The notes beneath the pieces were generated by a model. It made no database searches. It saw nothing but the letters and a program-made list of their open reading frames with translations, and was not told where the DNA came from. From assembly GCA_965198675.1 (NCBI GenBank), contig OZ240666.1, forward strand, positions 1,736,001-1,800,000: a stretch of 64,000 nucleotides of DNA, read 5' to 3'. Shown piece after piece: positions 1 to 9,320 of the stretch (position 1 is the stretch's first letter; each line of letters opens with the position of its first letter). Origin of the DNA: Prochloron sp965198675 (GTDB lineage Bacteria > Cyanobacteriota > Cyanobacteriia > Cyanobacteriales > Prochloraceae). Position numbers and translations under genes: made by a program.

Positions 1-100
1 GGAAAGGCACATGGTAGTATGATGGATAGGTTAGATTAGAGTTGTGAATCTTAGTCATTAGTTCCTTAACCTCGGAATTTTCTAAGTTCCGATAGTTTTG

Positions 101-137
101 CCGCCAGTCAACTCCGTTTTGGGTGGCGGTTTTTATT
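101..137 (+). terminator. Putative rho-independent terminator
   Basis: A CCGCCA/TGGCGG stem with a 17-nt loop is followed directly by TTTTTATT. It would end a plus-strand gene lying left of the window. The remaining bases from 1 to 321 show no convincing gene; a REP-like hairpin (GTGGGCATTGCCCAC) sits at about 299-316, just past the stop of the glutathione reductase gene. Confidence 0.55.
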
Positions 138-321
138 ATTACCCGTCTTGCTTGGTGTTTCATCACCTTATACAAGGGTTTGGTCTGGATTAAAAGATTC
201 ACGAATCGGGAGAGTAAGTCGCCTCCTGCCCAAGATGGTTTAACATTGTTTATGTTAAGCATCAATAAATTTGTTATAAAAAATTGAAAGACGGGTTGTG
301 GGCATTGCCCACCCTACGCCC

Positions 322-1671
322 CTACCTCATGGTGACAAATTCTTCTGCTGAACTAGGATGAATACCTACTGTAGCATCGAAGTCCGCTTTTTTCCCTCCC
401 ATTTTCAGCACGATAGCCACTCCTTGAATGATTTCTGCTGCGTGTTCCCCTACCATATGAGCACCCAAGACCTTATCTGTCTTGCTATCTACGATTAACT
501 TCATCATGGTTTTTTCATCTCGACCGGTGAGGGTGTGATACAGGGGTCGAAATCGAGACTTATACACTTTCACCAATCCATATTGGTTCCGAGCCTCTGC
601 TTCTGTCAACCCTACTGTGGCTCCTTCTGGGGTGGTAAAGATGGCGGAGGGAATGTTATCATAGGCCATAGTACGGGATTTACCCCCAAATTGGGTATCT
701 GCTAGAGCACGACCTTCGTTAATGGCTACGGGAGTAAGATTGATTCGGTCTGTACAATCGCCTACAGCAAAGATATGCTCTTGATTGGTGCGACTGTACT
801 TGTCTACTACAATAGCCCCATCTTGCACTAATACTCCCCCACTTTCTAGGGCTAAACCCTCTAGGTTGGGGATTCTGCCTGTAGCTGCTAAACTAACTGT
901 ATCCGTAACCACTACCTGGGAAGAGTCTTTTGATTTGGCTGTTACCTCTAAACCTCCTCTTGAATGGGTAATCTCTAGGGAGGTAGTATTGGTTAAAATG
1001 CGGATATCGTGGTTTTCCATGGCTGTTTGAATTTCAGTGCGCAGATCTGCATCAAAACCCCGCAAAATCTTGTCTGAGCGAATCATAAGGGTGACTTCTG
1101 TGCCCAAACCCTGCATAATACAGGCAAATTCTACGCCAATATATCCTGCTCCCAAAATTACCATCTTTTTGGGTTGGATGGGAAGTTTGAAAATATCGTC
1201 GGAAACCATTGCGTGTTCGATACCCGGGATATTATCCGGTCTCACAGGACGTCCCCCCACAGCAATTAGGATTTTCTCTGCTGTGATTTTTCTCTCTCCA
1301 ACAGCTATACTATGAGGATCTATAAATTTGGCGTACCCGGAGATGATTTCTACCCCGGATTTCTTTAACATGGTCTCATAAATACCGTTGAGCCGTTCTA
1401 CTTCCTGATTAACCGCTAACATCATCTTTAACCAGTCTAGGTTACTGGACACGGGAGACCAACCATAGCCCACTGCTTCTGTAAATTGCTCGGGAAATCG
1501 GGAAGCATAGACCATGAGCTTTTTGGGAATGCAGCCCCGATTGACACAAGTGCCTCCTAAATATCCTGCTTCCGCTATTCCTACTTTAGCACCGTAGCTT
1601 GCCGCTCGTCTAGCAGCAGCAATACCCCCAGAACCCCCACCAATGACAAAGAAATCGAAATCGTAGCTCAT
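322..1671 (-). CDS. gor: Glutathione reductase
   Basis: This is an FAD-dependent pyridine nucleotide disulfide oxidoreductase that reduces glutathione disulfide with NADPH in the cytosol. The N-terminus has the FAD dinucleotide fold (VIGGGSGGIAAAR, about residues 9-21) and the redox-active pair C42-C47 in GGTCVNRGCIPKK. A second GAGYIGVEFA fold near residue 175 binds NADPH, and HPSSAEEF at the C-terminus carries the catalytic His438. The 449-residue length is normal for the family. The ATG start gives an N-terminus ending just before the FAD fold. Family assignment is firm. Distinction from other disulfide reductases rests on the GGTCVNRGCIPKKLM active site and general similarity to cyanobacterial glutathione reductases. 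Confidence 0.95.
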   Translation of the reverse strand: MSYDFDFFVIGGGSGGIAAARRAASYGAKVGIAEAGYLGGTCVNRGCIPKKLMVYASRFPEQFTEAVGYGWSPVSSNLDWLKMMLAVNQEVERLNGIYETMLKKSGVEIISGYAKFIDPHSIAVGERKITAEKILIAVGGRPVRPDNIPGIEHAMVSDDIFKLPIQPKKMVILGAGYIGVEFACIMQGLGTEVTLMIRSDKILRGFDADLRTEIQTAMENHDIRILTNTTSLEITHSRGGLEVTAKSKDSSQVVVTDTVSLAATGRIPNLEGLALESGGVLVQDGAIVVDKYSRTNQEHIFAVGDCTDRINLTPVAINEGRALADTQFGGKSRTMAYDNIPSAIFTTPEGATVGLTEAEARNQYGLVKVYKSRFRPLYHTLTGRDEKTMMKLIVDSKTDKVLGAHMVGEHAAEIIQGVAIVLKMGGKKADFDATVGIHPSSAEEFVTMR

Positions 1672-2082
1672 AATTAGTTCTCACTTACCATCCTAGTCAT
1701 GGTATCATGAAGGTAGGGTTTCGCGCAGAGGCACAGAGTCGCAGAGGGTTCATCTGCGTTAATGTAAAATTTTGTAACAAAGTCTGACCTTGGCAATTTT
1801 TAGATGCTAACCTTTGAGCGTAGGAAAATATGGATCGTATATATAAGTATATTTACTTATCCTAGTTCCCTTTCTGTACATCTGGGATTAAATCTGATGA
1901 ATTTTATAGCAGCTGAGCTGGTAACTGCTAACTGTCATGGTACGAGGTTTGGTGGGCAATAAATAATTTACTCTTCATAAAGGGTACCAAACGTTTCTCC
2001 CATTGCCCACTACGGCTATATATTTATTAGAGCGCGATCGCTATGGTACATATTAACTGCTATAATTGCTCTGGTAACTGTC
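1672..2082. repeat. Intergenic region with cyanobacterial repeats
   Basis: No gene is seen here. A GCGCAGAGGCACAGAG-type repeat lies near 1721-1750. The heptamer-derived segment GGTAACTG...TCATGGTACGAGG occurs at about 1919-1950 and again at 2069-2094, where it runs into the start of the next gene. Between them, TGGTGGGCAAT (about 1950) and CATTGCCCACTA (about 2000) resemble separated halves of the REP-like hairpin. A GCGATCGC site lies near 2034. Confidence 0.5.
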
Positions 2083-3489
2083 ATGGTACGAGGTAACTGG
2101 TCAGTCGCTCTCTTCTTATTTTTGGGATTACAATTCCATTTTCTGCCACACACTAGGGCTGAGGTTCCCCGGTGTCGGGGTGATATGGGGGTTGAAATTG
2201 AAAAAATTATCCAGGAACAGGGGTTGGATCGCTCACCTTGGGGTATTTTAGGACAAAATCTTGATTCTGAAGAGGTTCTCTACTCCAGATTAGCTCAACA
2301 ATACTTCCTTCCTGCTTCTAATGCTAAAATTCTCACTACCGCTGCTGCTTTATTGAGGTTTGGTCCCCAGTTCCAAATTACTACCCCCGTTTACACTACC
2401 GGGAGTGTACCTCATTTAACTTCCCTGAGAATAGTGGGGAGGGGGGATCCTAGTTTGACTACTGCTAAATTACAAGACTTAGCTCAGGAGTTGCAAGAAA
2501 GGGGAGTCACCAAAATTGATAAGTTAATTGTGGAGGATAGTTATTTTCCCTCTGGAGGGATTAATTCTACCTGGGAGTGGGAAGACGTGTATAGTTATTG
2601 GGGAAGCTCGGTAACTAGTTTAATCTTGAATGAGAATGCTGTCACCCTCACCCTCTTACCGGGAGAGTTGGGAGATCCGGTTAGATTAAAGTGGGGGGAT
2701 GCGAGGGGGGGGAGACAGTGGGAAGTTGAAAATAAGACCGTGACAGGTCCGGAAGGGACTCCCTATGGGGTAAGGATAGATACTCGTTTAGGAGAGAACG
2801 TTTTGGATATTACGGGGGAACTAGGAATAGACGTCCAAGAGGATATTTGGGGTTTAGCAGTTCCGGATCCTGCTGGTTATTTTCTGGACACTTTCCATGC
2901 TATGCTGTTAGAAATAGGAATAGAAGTTGGATCTGGGGTTGTTACTCATGATCCAGGGGAACACTCTGGGGTACCTTTTTTGGAAGTTACTTCTCCTCCC
3001 CTGTCTTTATTATTAGAGAAGACTAATACTGAAAGCAACAATTTATATGCAGAAACTTTGTTTCAACTCTTGGGAGGGCAAGAAGGGGTAGAGAAGGTTC
3101 TAACTGTATTGGGGGTTCAGTCTCACAGTTATTCCTTAGTAGATGGTTCCGGGTTATCTCGTCATAACTTGGTCACCCCAGAAGGGATTGTGGCTACTTT
3201 GAGGTTAATACAAGGAACCCAGGAGGGGGAAATCTTCCGGGAATCTTTACCTGTGGCTGGGGTAAGTGGAACTTTGAGAAATAGATTTGTGGATAAGAAA
3301 ATTGTTATGCAAGCTAAGACGGGTACCTTGACGGGAGTCTCTGCTCTTTCTGGCTATTTGACCATCCCAGGAGGGGAAACTTTGGTCTTTAGTATTATGG
3401 TTAATCATTATCCTGAGTCTGTTAGGGATTTAAGAAGGGCGATCGATGATATTGTTTTGGTTTTGTCTTGTTTTGGGAACCGCAGATAA
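2083..3489 (+). CDS. dacB: D-alanyl-D-alanine carboxypeptidase/endopeptidase (PBP4 family)
   Basis: This penicillin-binding protein removes terminal D-alanine or cleaves cross-links in periplasmic peptidoglycan. The three active-site motifs of the class C (PBP4/DacB) family are present: SxxK as S79-N-A-K82, SxN as S318-N-N320 in TNTESNNLYAE, and KTG at 412-414 in QAKTGTLTG. A hydrophobic N-terminus (about residues 7-20) followed by HTRA is a plausible signal peptide. The 468-residue length suits the family. The start codon sits inside a copy of the interspersed GGTAACTG...ATGGTACGAGG repeat, so the first residues (MVRGNW) are repeat-derived and the original start may have differed. Confidence 0.9.
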   Translation: MVRGNWSVALFLFLGLQFHFLPHTRAEVPRCRGDMGVEIEKIIQEQGLDRSPWGILGQNLDSEEVLYSRLAQQYFLPASNAKILTTAAALLRFGPQFQITTPVYTTGSVPHLTSLRIVGRGDPSLTTAKLQDLAQELQERGVTKIDKLIVEDSYFPSGGINSTWEWEDVYSYWGSSVTSLILNENAVTLTLLPGELGDPVRLKWGDARGGRQWEVENKTVTGPEGTPYGVRIDTRLGENVLDITGELGIDVQEDIWGLAVPDPAGYFLDTFHAMLLEIGIEVGSGVVTHDPGEHSGVPFLEVTSPPLSLLLEKTNTESNNLYAETLFQLLGGQEGVEKVLTVLGVQSHSYSLVDGSGLSRHNLVTPEGIVATLRLIQGTQEGEIFRESLPVAGVSGTLRNRFVDKKIVMQAKTGTLTGVSALSGYLTIPGGETLVFSIMVNHYPESVRDLRRAIDDIVLVLSCFGNRR

Positions 3490-3546
3490 TTGCGAAGCAA
3501 AGCGCAAGCAAAGCGCAAGCAAAGCGCAAGCAACCGCCCTTGGCGG
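3490..3546. repeat. Short tandem repeat and hairpin after dacB
   Basis: About three and a half copies of an 11-nt unit (AAGCAAAGCGC) lie immediately after the dacB stop. They are followed by CCGCCCTTGGCGG, a short GC-rich stem that could help end transcription but has no T-run. Confidence 0.5.
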
Positions 3547-3574
3547 GAGCAGATAAACGCGGATAGGATAGATG

Positions 3575-4144
3575 TTAGGAAAATAGACCTCTATTGTAAA
3601 ACGGCTCATAAGCCAATCCAAAAGCACCTAAAAAAGTAGCCCAAGCTCTTACTTCCCCTGCTGAACCACCGAGGTCATTTGTTCCCGCAGCTAGGTAAAC
3701 ATTGCCACCCCGATTAACGTAATCGATTAAAACCTCATTATCCGCCGGAAATCCTGCTAAGAAAACTCCATCGTATTGCAGGAGAGTTTCCACATTAAAG
3801 GGGACATTCTTGGAAACAGTCCATTCGTGTCCTGCTTGAGTGAAAGCTTGTGTTAGTTTTGTACCAGTAATGCCCAAATTTTTGGCATACCCTAAAAATT
3901 TCCCTCCCTCCCCGTCGCTGAAAAAGTCGGTCACATTTTTCAGAAACTGATTCGTGTCTTCAGGTGCTCTTCTAAACCCTGTATTACTTAAAACCAACTC
4001 GTCGTGGGCAACAATAATCTTCCCTGAAACTGGGTTGGGTGCAGAATACTCAACGGTGACAGTTATGCCGTCAATTGTGAGTGCACCCCAGTCATTTTCT
4101 TCTAATAGTATCCTCTCCTGGGTTCTAGATTGCACGGAAGCGGC
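3575..4144 (-). pseudogene. Fragment of RHS-protein N-terminal region
   Basis: The frame encodes about 186 residues closely matching roughly residues 160-350 of the giant RHS protein at 9321-22608. Shared stretches include ILLEENDWGALTIDGITVTV, NVTDFFSDGEGGKFLGY and YVNRGGNVYLA. It is a partial duplicate of a ThuA/glutamine-amidotransferase-like domain. Homology to the complete gene begins abruptly at about 4144, where group II intron-like sequence starts, and ends near 3590 with YNRGLFS. No intact start or full-length product remains, so I treat it as a relic of a second RHS locus. Confidence 0.8.
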
Positions 4145-4860
4145 GTCATGTAGTTTTATTAATCCTTAGATTCGACCAATCATCCCCGACCTTAGCGATT
4201 AACCATTACGCTCTCAAACTTACGGGGAACATTGGGTCTCAAGCTCCACTTTCGGATAACGTTTCACCCTCTCTTACCCCTGCAGAGCGCCGCGCCTGAG
4301 CAGGCTCCCCCCGCCATTAATCAATGCCGGGGGTAGACATTTGCCTATCTGCCGGGTTATTTATTCCCCTCGACTTTCGTTATGGCAGCATTCGCTTTTT
4401 AAGAGAGTCCCATCTCCCCAGGGAATTGGGACGCCAAAGGCGGTTGCTTCGCAATCCCATTACTGGGTTCCTACGGCTTACGCCGACCCTGTGGAGGTTT
4501 TCCTGTTTCACTAATGTAAGATTCGTCCGGCTTAGGTTTCTCCATACAACGGGGGCGTAGTGTTAACGTGATGACCCAGACACTTCATCTTTCACATCTG
4601 CCCCATACCTTTTGGTCAGAGTGTTTCAGCCTTATTTCACTCGCCTTATATTACGTTGCTGCAAGATTCGCCACCGTGCTACCATACCGGACTTTCCCTA
4701 GCCCACGCCCATCTTAGGCTGGTAGACGATTAGGCATTTCCCTCTAACTGTGAGACCCCGACATTACTGCCAGTGTCCCTGAGGGCGGGAACTGAGGATA
4801 ACACTCCTCATCGGCTACAGACAGCTGTAGCACTTACAATTAGCGACTTTCAGGTCGCAC
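4145..4860 (-). mobile_element. Group II intron, 5' fragment
   Basis: Read on the minus strand the segment begins GTGCGACC followed by GAAAGTCGC, which matches the conserved 5' end of bacterial group II introns, and it continues with structured, non-coding sequence typical of domain I. No domain V hairpin or reverse transcriptase frame is found before the sequence switches to RHS coding DNA at about 4144. The intron 5' end abuts ACCTGGGTATAAGAT on the plus strand. The same sequence lies upstream of the giant RHS gene at 22666-22680 without an intron, which fixes the insertion point. The fragment probably covers domain I to part of domain IV of a once complete intron. Confidence 0.7.
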
Positions 4861-5047
4861 ACCTGGGTATAAGATATTTTTTGGGAAAATTAGATACAGT
4901 AGGGTGGGCAAGATAAATTTTTCCCAATTCTCTGCTCAGCAATCCCCAACCTTGCCCGCCAACAGCTGCGGTCGGGAGACAGCAACTCATCCGGGCTGGT
5001 GGGCAATGCCCACCCTACCAAACTATTCTATGGCGAAATTATCGTTA
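4861..5047. repeat. Duplicated RHS leader plus REP-like repeats
   Basis: Positions 4861-4895 repeat the sequence at 22666-22702 upstream of the giant RHS gene (ACCTGGGTATAAGAT followed by a T-rich stretch). The rest is interspersed repeat, including GCTGGTGGGCAATGCCCACC near 4998-5018. No gene is seen. Confidence 0.6.
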
Positions 5048-5527
5048 TCAATGGCTTTTTAAGGCTTTTTTAGCTCTTTGCTTTGTTTTCTGAGATGTCC
5101 ATTTTGCTTGAACTAACTCAGAGAGTTCTTCATTCACAAAGTCAATATTTGAGAAGTTATCGAGCCAATCTAAAGCAAGATTAGCCCAAAAGTCAGACTT
5201 ACTTTTTAAACCAGATGATACTAGACTCTGAAATGGAAAACTATCTCTAATCTCTGCCGGTAAGCTTTTAAGTCTTAGCTCTTCATCAACTAAAGAAACC
5301 ATTGCATTAAATGGTTTCTTTAGACATGGTAACAAGTCTCTCAAATATCGATTCTCAAGTAGAGGAACGATGTACTCGTCTACTTCTAGTACCCAATAGC
5401 CTGCTTCTGATATCCCTAAACATATCTCATCTTCTTCGAGGCTGGTAATAGGTATCCAGTTTTCAATCTTGTCATAATTTCGGACGTAAGAAGTTGTCCA
5501 TAATCCTGCTTGAATGTCTTTCATCAT
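5048..5527 (-). CDS. Hypothetical protein, likely immunity protein for an RHS toxin
   Basis: A 159-residue acidic, soluble protein with no signal peptide or membrane segment. I do not recognise the family. It lies 26 nt downstream of, and on the same strand as, a displaced RHS toxin tip (5554 onward), which is the usual place for a cognate immunity gene in polymorphic toxin loci. Aromatic and acidic residues are common (WILEV-, WANLALDWLDNF-type stretches), as in many small immunity proteins. The start could be either of two adjacent ATG codons. The function is inferred from position only. Confidence 0.6.
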   Translation of the reverse strand: MMKDIQAGLWTTSYVRNYDKIENWIPITSLEEDEICLGISEAGYWVLEVDEYIVPLLENRYLRDLLPCLKKPFNAMVSLVDEELRLKSLPAEIRDSFPFQSLVSSGLKSKSDFWANLALDWLDNFSNIDFVNEELSELVQAKWTSQKTKQRAKKALKSH

Positions 5528-5553
5528 GATTGTCGTTTATTGTTGATAATTCT

Positions 5554-6170
5554 TCAGTATTGCCATACCTGGTGCTCTATCTTTACTCCTAGCTTTTCCT
5601 CCAGAAACTCTCTAAATTGTTTTCTATTTTTATCGTTCCAACGATGACCAAAATGACCGCTGTTTTCATCGGTTATTATCAGACCATTTTCACCCCGTTT
5701 AAATGTACCTCCAACTACTTTTTTAGGGTTAGTTCCAGAAACTCTGACAAGGCTTTGATGGGGAGACTCCAAAGTTAGTAACCCTGATTTTGGCAACCCT
5801 ACTACGAAAGTATTTGTAGAAAGGTCAAACACAAATTCAATGCTACCTTGCTTAGGGAAGAAATTCTTGATGGCGGCAACGGATTTGGTTCTCTGACTTA
5901 CCTCAATTACACCTGGGACTGGACCCGAACCTCTAAGTGTTGTCAATACACCTAAGCCTCCATTGTTTGCCCCGCAAGGGAAAGCATTATGAACCAGAAT
6001 ATCAATTTCTTCCACATGCAGGTTATAGGTTGTCGTCCCCTCAATCTGTTCTATCCAAACATCTGCTACTCTAACTGATTTCCCCTTCTCTATAGTATAG
6101 CACAGCAACGGGGGATTGATACACTCAAATGAGTTGAATATAGTTGGCGAGAAATGTTAGAACCCTCCCA
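5554..6170 (-). pseudogene. Displaced polymorphic toxin C-terminal domain with remnant of HINT-like pretoxin
   Basis: The open frame runs from about 6160 without a good start codon. It begins with sequence ending YNLHVEEIDILVHNA, which resembles the last strand of a HINT-type pretoxin domain with the VHN cleavage motif. About 130 residues follow that form a candidate toxin domain. Its end, with GHFGHRW and a histidine- and tryptophan-containing tail, resembles what I recall of the polymorphic toxin type 43 (Ntox43) family; I cannot confirm this without a profile search. The upstream YD part (6287-7915) is in a broken arrangement, so this is an orphan tip rather than an expressed RHS protein, unless it recombines onto an RHS gene. 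Confidence 0.6.
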
Positions 6171-6340
6171 CATTCGGCAATTTTCAAAGCATGCTACCGG
6201 TTGAACTCATAACTGGTAACTGATAACTGGTATGGTACATGCTATACACAGTCTGTGAACTTGGCCTATGAGCATGCAATTTATTCCTAGCAGGAGACAG
6301 CAGAGCACCTGGGCTGGTGGGCAATGCCCACCCTACAAAT
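6171..6340. repeat. Repeats separating the orphan toxin tip from its YD region
   Basis: GTAACTGATAACTGG-type heptamers lie at 6207-6232, and a REP-like hairpin GGTGGGCAATGCCCACC at about 6315-6332. The hairpin falls inside the last codons of the adjacent YD frame, whose C-terminus (CRVGIAHQPRC) is therefore repeat-derived. Confidence 0.6.
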
Positions 6341-7915
6341 GCTGCTGGTAGTTTGAGAATTTGCGTCGGTTTCTGTGAGTAGATTTCCTTCCTTATCATA
6401 GGTGAAGGTGGTACTGTGCCCAAGAGCATCCCGCACCAGGGTTTGACGACCTACCAAGTCATATGAGTATGAGGTGCGATTTCCCCGTTCATCTATTTCG
6501 GCAATCACCCGACTTTGTTGGTCATATTCTGTCTTGATTCTGGGATTATCTGTCAAATTTTCTGGGGTGGAGTCGGGATAAATCACTTCAACCAAGCGGT
6601 TTAAATCGTCGTATACAAAATGAGTAGTGCGACCTGCTCTGTCTGTAGCCGCAGTTCGATAATTTGCCTTATTATAGGTTGTGGTGGTATCGGTTCCATC
6701 GGGAAGGATGGTTTGGATGAGACGACCTATATCATCGTATCTAAACTGGGTGGTATGGTTTCGAGCATCGGTTTCGGTTAATTTCCTTCCCGCAGCATTA
6801 TAGGTAGAGGTGGTAACATTCCCCAAAGCATCTTTCACTGAGATAAGGTTACCTGCTTTATCGTATTGGTATTGGGTGCGATTTCCTCGTCGGTCAATAC
6901 CCGCTGTGGTGCGACCTGTTTTATCATATTCTACTTTAGTTCTGGGATTATCGGTGAGGTCTTCCGGGGTGGAATCGGGATAAATTGTTTCTTTTACCCT
7001 TCCCAGAGCGTCGTAAACTAAGTGAGTAGTCTCACCATTAATATCAGTGGTAGCAATTTCTTGCCCCGCAGCATCGTAGACGGATTTTTCTGAGGTGCCA
7101 TCACTATATAGGGTTTCAATAAGTTGCCCTTTTTCGTCATATTTGTACTCGGTACGACGATTATTTAGTGCTTCTTCTATGGTAGCAATCAGTTTCCCTG
7201 ATGCATCGTATTGGTAGCGCACCACATTCCCCAATATATCTGTCTCGGAAGTGACCCGATTGTCTCTATCATAGGTCCAACTTTGAGTCAGGGTTTGGGA
7301 GCCTTCAGAAGTAGTAATTATCTGGTTTTCGGTCAAGCGATTGTTGTTACTGTCGTAAGTATAGGTGGTAATATTGCCTAGGGCGTCCATTTGACGACTT
7401 ACTCGGTTTAATTCATCGTACTCAAAGGAAGTAGTTTGACCTTCTCCGTCAATAACCGCAGTTATTTTTCCGGCTTCATCCCGAGGTAATCCGGTGATTT
7501 GCCCTTCAGCATTGGTGATAGTTAAACGATTGCCTTTGCTATCATAGGTATAAGTCTTGGTTTGTCCCAGTGGATTTGTTTCGATTAGAATCTTCCCGAA
7601 ACTATTATAAGTATAACGGGTAACATTCCCCAAGGGGTCAGTTTCTGTTAAAACATTCCCCCGACTATCATAAGTATAACTGGTAGTATTCCCCAAGGGA
7701 TCTGTTTCACTCAAAACATTATTCCGTTCGTCGTAAGTCCGCTCCGTCACACCACCCAAAGCATCCACCTCAGTCAAAACATTCCCCCGGGTATCATACA
7801 CATAGGTAGTAGGATTACCAAAAACATCCCTCACCGTTTGAGTGGAATTCTCCGGGTCATAAATCAACTCCACTGCTTTCCCATTCACATCCAATAAGCG
7901 CTTCAAACGACCCAT
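6287..7915 (-). pseudogene. Orphan RHS/YD-repeat fragment
   Basis: A 542-residue frame made almost wholly of YD repeats (for example YTYDSRGNVLTETDPLGN repeated at about 21-residue spacing). Its 5' end starts abruptly at GRLKRLLDVNG, identical in position and nearly in sequence to an internal point of the giant RHS gene (about 14350). There is no signal peptide or N-terminal region, and the 3' end runs into a REP-like hairpin before reaching an RHS core. It looks like a duplicated and displaced 3' module of an RHS gene. Such orphan modules are known in RHS loci as donors for toxin-tip exchange; whether this one still recombines is inference. Confidence 0.8.
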
Positions 7916-8004
7916 TTTATCTATTCAGACCTTGTGTTTTTCCACCTAATGTGCTATCATAAAATCTATTACTCTGGTTGTAGCATTTTCGTCCGACTAA
8001 TATT

Positions 8005-9201
8005 ATGACCCAAACATTAGATTTTTCTCAAGACTCTCATGACGATAGCTCTATCGATGCCGTTGCTGCTTATGGAGATGCCGTAATTTGTGGAATACTC
8101 CCTGGGAAAAACAATTTAGGTAAAGCAGTGATATTTAGGAAAACCCAAAGCGGTTGGAAAAAGGAAGCCGATTTAGTGCCGCAAGCTCTATCGCCAAAAA
8201 ATATGTACGGCCTTGCTGTTGCTCTGGGAGATAAAGTGGCTATTGTTGCAGATCCCCTGGAACGCATTAACGGGAAAATTCAAAGTGCTCTCTATACATT
8301 CTCCTATGATGGAGTGACTTGGACTGAACAAGAACGAATTGTTCTAACCTCAGGTAGATGGTGGGGACAGTCACTCGCTTTAGATGGTGATCTATTGGCA
8401 GTAGGTAACTTTGTCACTGACAAAAATCAAGACGTTGTATTGCTTTTTCGCTACAATAACGGACAATGGCTTCCTGAAGACACTCTTTTCCCTAATTCAG
8501 AGGATGGTGATTATTTTGGTTGGGATATTGATGTATCGGGAAACACGGTTATAGTTGGCTCTCCTGGCAACAGTCATTTTGGGGAAGATGTTGGAGCAGC
8601 ACATGTTTTCGAGAAGAAGGATGGCGGGTGGTCTCTGGTGACAACTTTTTACTCCAACGAAACCGATCAGCCACTCAATTTCAGACTCGAATTCGGACGC
8701 TCTGTGGCTATTCATGATGATCTGATAGTCGTAGGAGCTCCCAATTACCATCCTGGACCTAACAGTCCATATCAGCAACCAAAAGGTATTGTCTACGTAT
8801 TTAGAAAAGTCGCAGGAAGCTGGCAATTAGAAACTGAACTACCTCAATCTTCTGATATTAATGCGCAGTCAGCTGACGCCGTCGCGGTTAGCGAAAACTT
8901 GATAATTGTCAGTGCACGGTATTTTAACGTAGAATGTCTAGAAGTTGCTGCATATGTGTACGTTTACGATGGAACCAGGTGGATTAAGCAAGACATTCTC
9001 AGAACTGGCGGATTGACTTATATTGAACCGTTCCATTCCAAATTTTCAGTTGCTGTATCTGACTCCAATGTCATCCTAGGAGAGGCAACCATTTACTTCC
9101 AATCAGCACCATGTATAGGAGGGGCTGTTGTATTTGAAGCAGATGTTCAAGGGTGGCAAGAGAAGGCTGTATTAACCGCTAACGGAATTTTGAAGGAATG
9201 A
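8005..9201 (+). CDS. FG-GAP repeat-like beta-propeller protein
   Basis: A 398-residue protein composed of about seven repeats of the type 'GDxVIVGAP...GxVYVFxxxxGxWxxE', seen for example at VVVGAPNY followed by GIVYVFRKVAGSWQLE. Such repeats form integrin-like beta-propellers. There is no clear signal peptide. It lies on the opposite strand between the orphan YD fragment and the 3' end of the giant RHS gene, so it is convergent with the latter. A role in the toxin locus (binding or protection) is possible but not shown; ligand and location are unknown. Confidence 0.75.
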   Translation: MTQTLDFSQDSHDDSSIDAVAAYGDAVICGILPGKNNLGKAVIFRKTQSGWKKEADLVPQALSPKNMYGLAVALGDKVAIVADPLERINGKIQSALYTFSYDGVTWTEQERIVLTSGRWWGQSLALDGDLLAVGNFVTDKNQDVVLLFRYNNGQWLPEDTLFPNSEDGDYFGWDIDVSGNTVIVGSPGNSHFGEDVGAAHVFEKKDGGWSLVTTFYSNETDQPLNFRLEFGRSVAIHDDLIVVGAPNYHPGPNSPYQQPKGIVYVFRKVAGSWQLETELPQSSDINAQSADAVAVSENLIIVSARYFNVECLEVAAYVYVYDGTRWIKQDILRTGGLTYIEPFHSKFSVAVSDSNVILGEATIYFQSAPCIGGAVVFEADVQGWQEKAVLTANGILKE

Positions 9202-9262
9202 GTACCTTATATTACTTGTTATATCATCAGGGTAAACACTTATCATAAATAACTCAGCGATA

Positions 9263-9285
9263 CCTTAAGTAATATCAACTTAAGG
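9263..9285. terminator. Inverted repeat between convergent genes
   Basis: A perfect 8-bp inverted repeat (CCTTAAGT/ACTTAAGG) with a 7-nt loop lies between the FG-GAP gene and the end of the giant RHS gene. A second weaker stem (GGGTGGCC.../GGCTACCC) follows at about 9287-9310. Neither has a clear T-run, so a terminator role is only probable from position. Confidence 0.35.
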
Positions 9286-9320
9286 CGGGTGGCCGATTAG
9301 GTGGCTACCCAATTTGGAGA

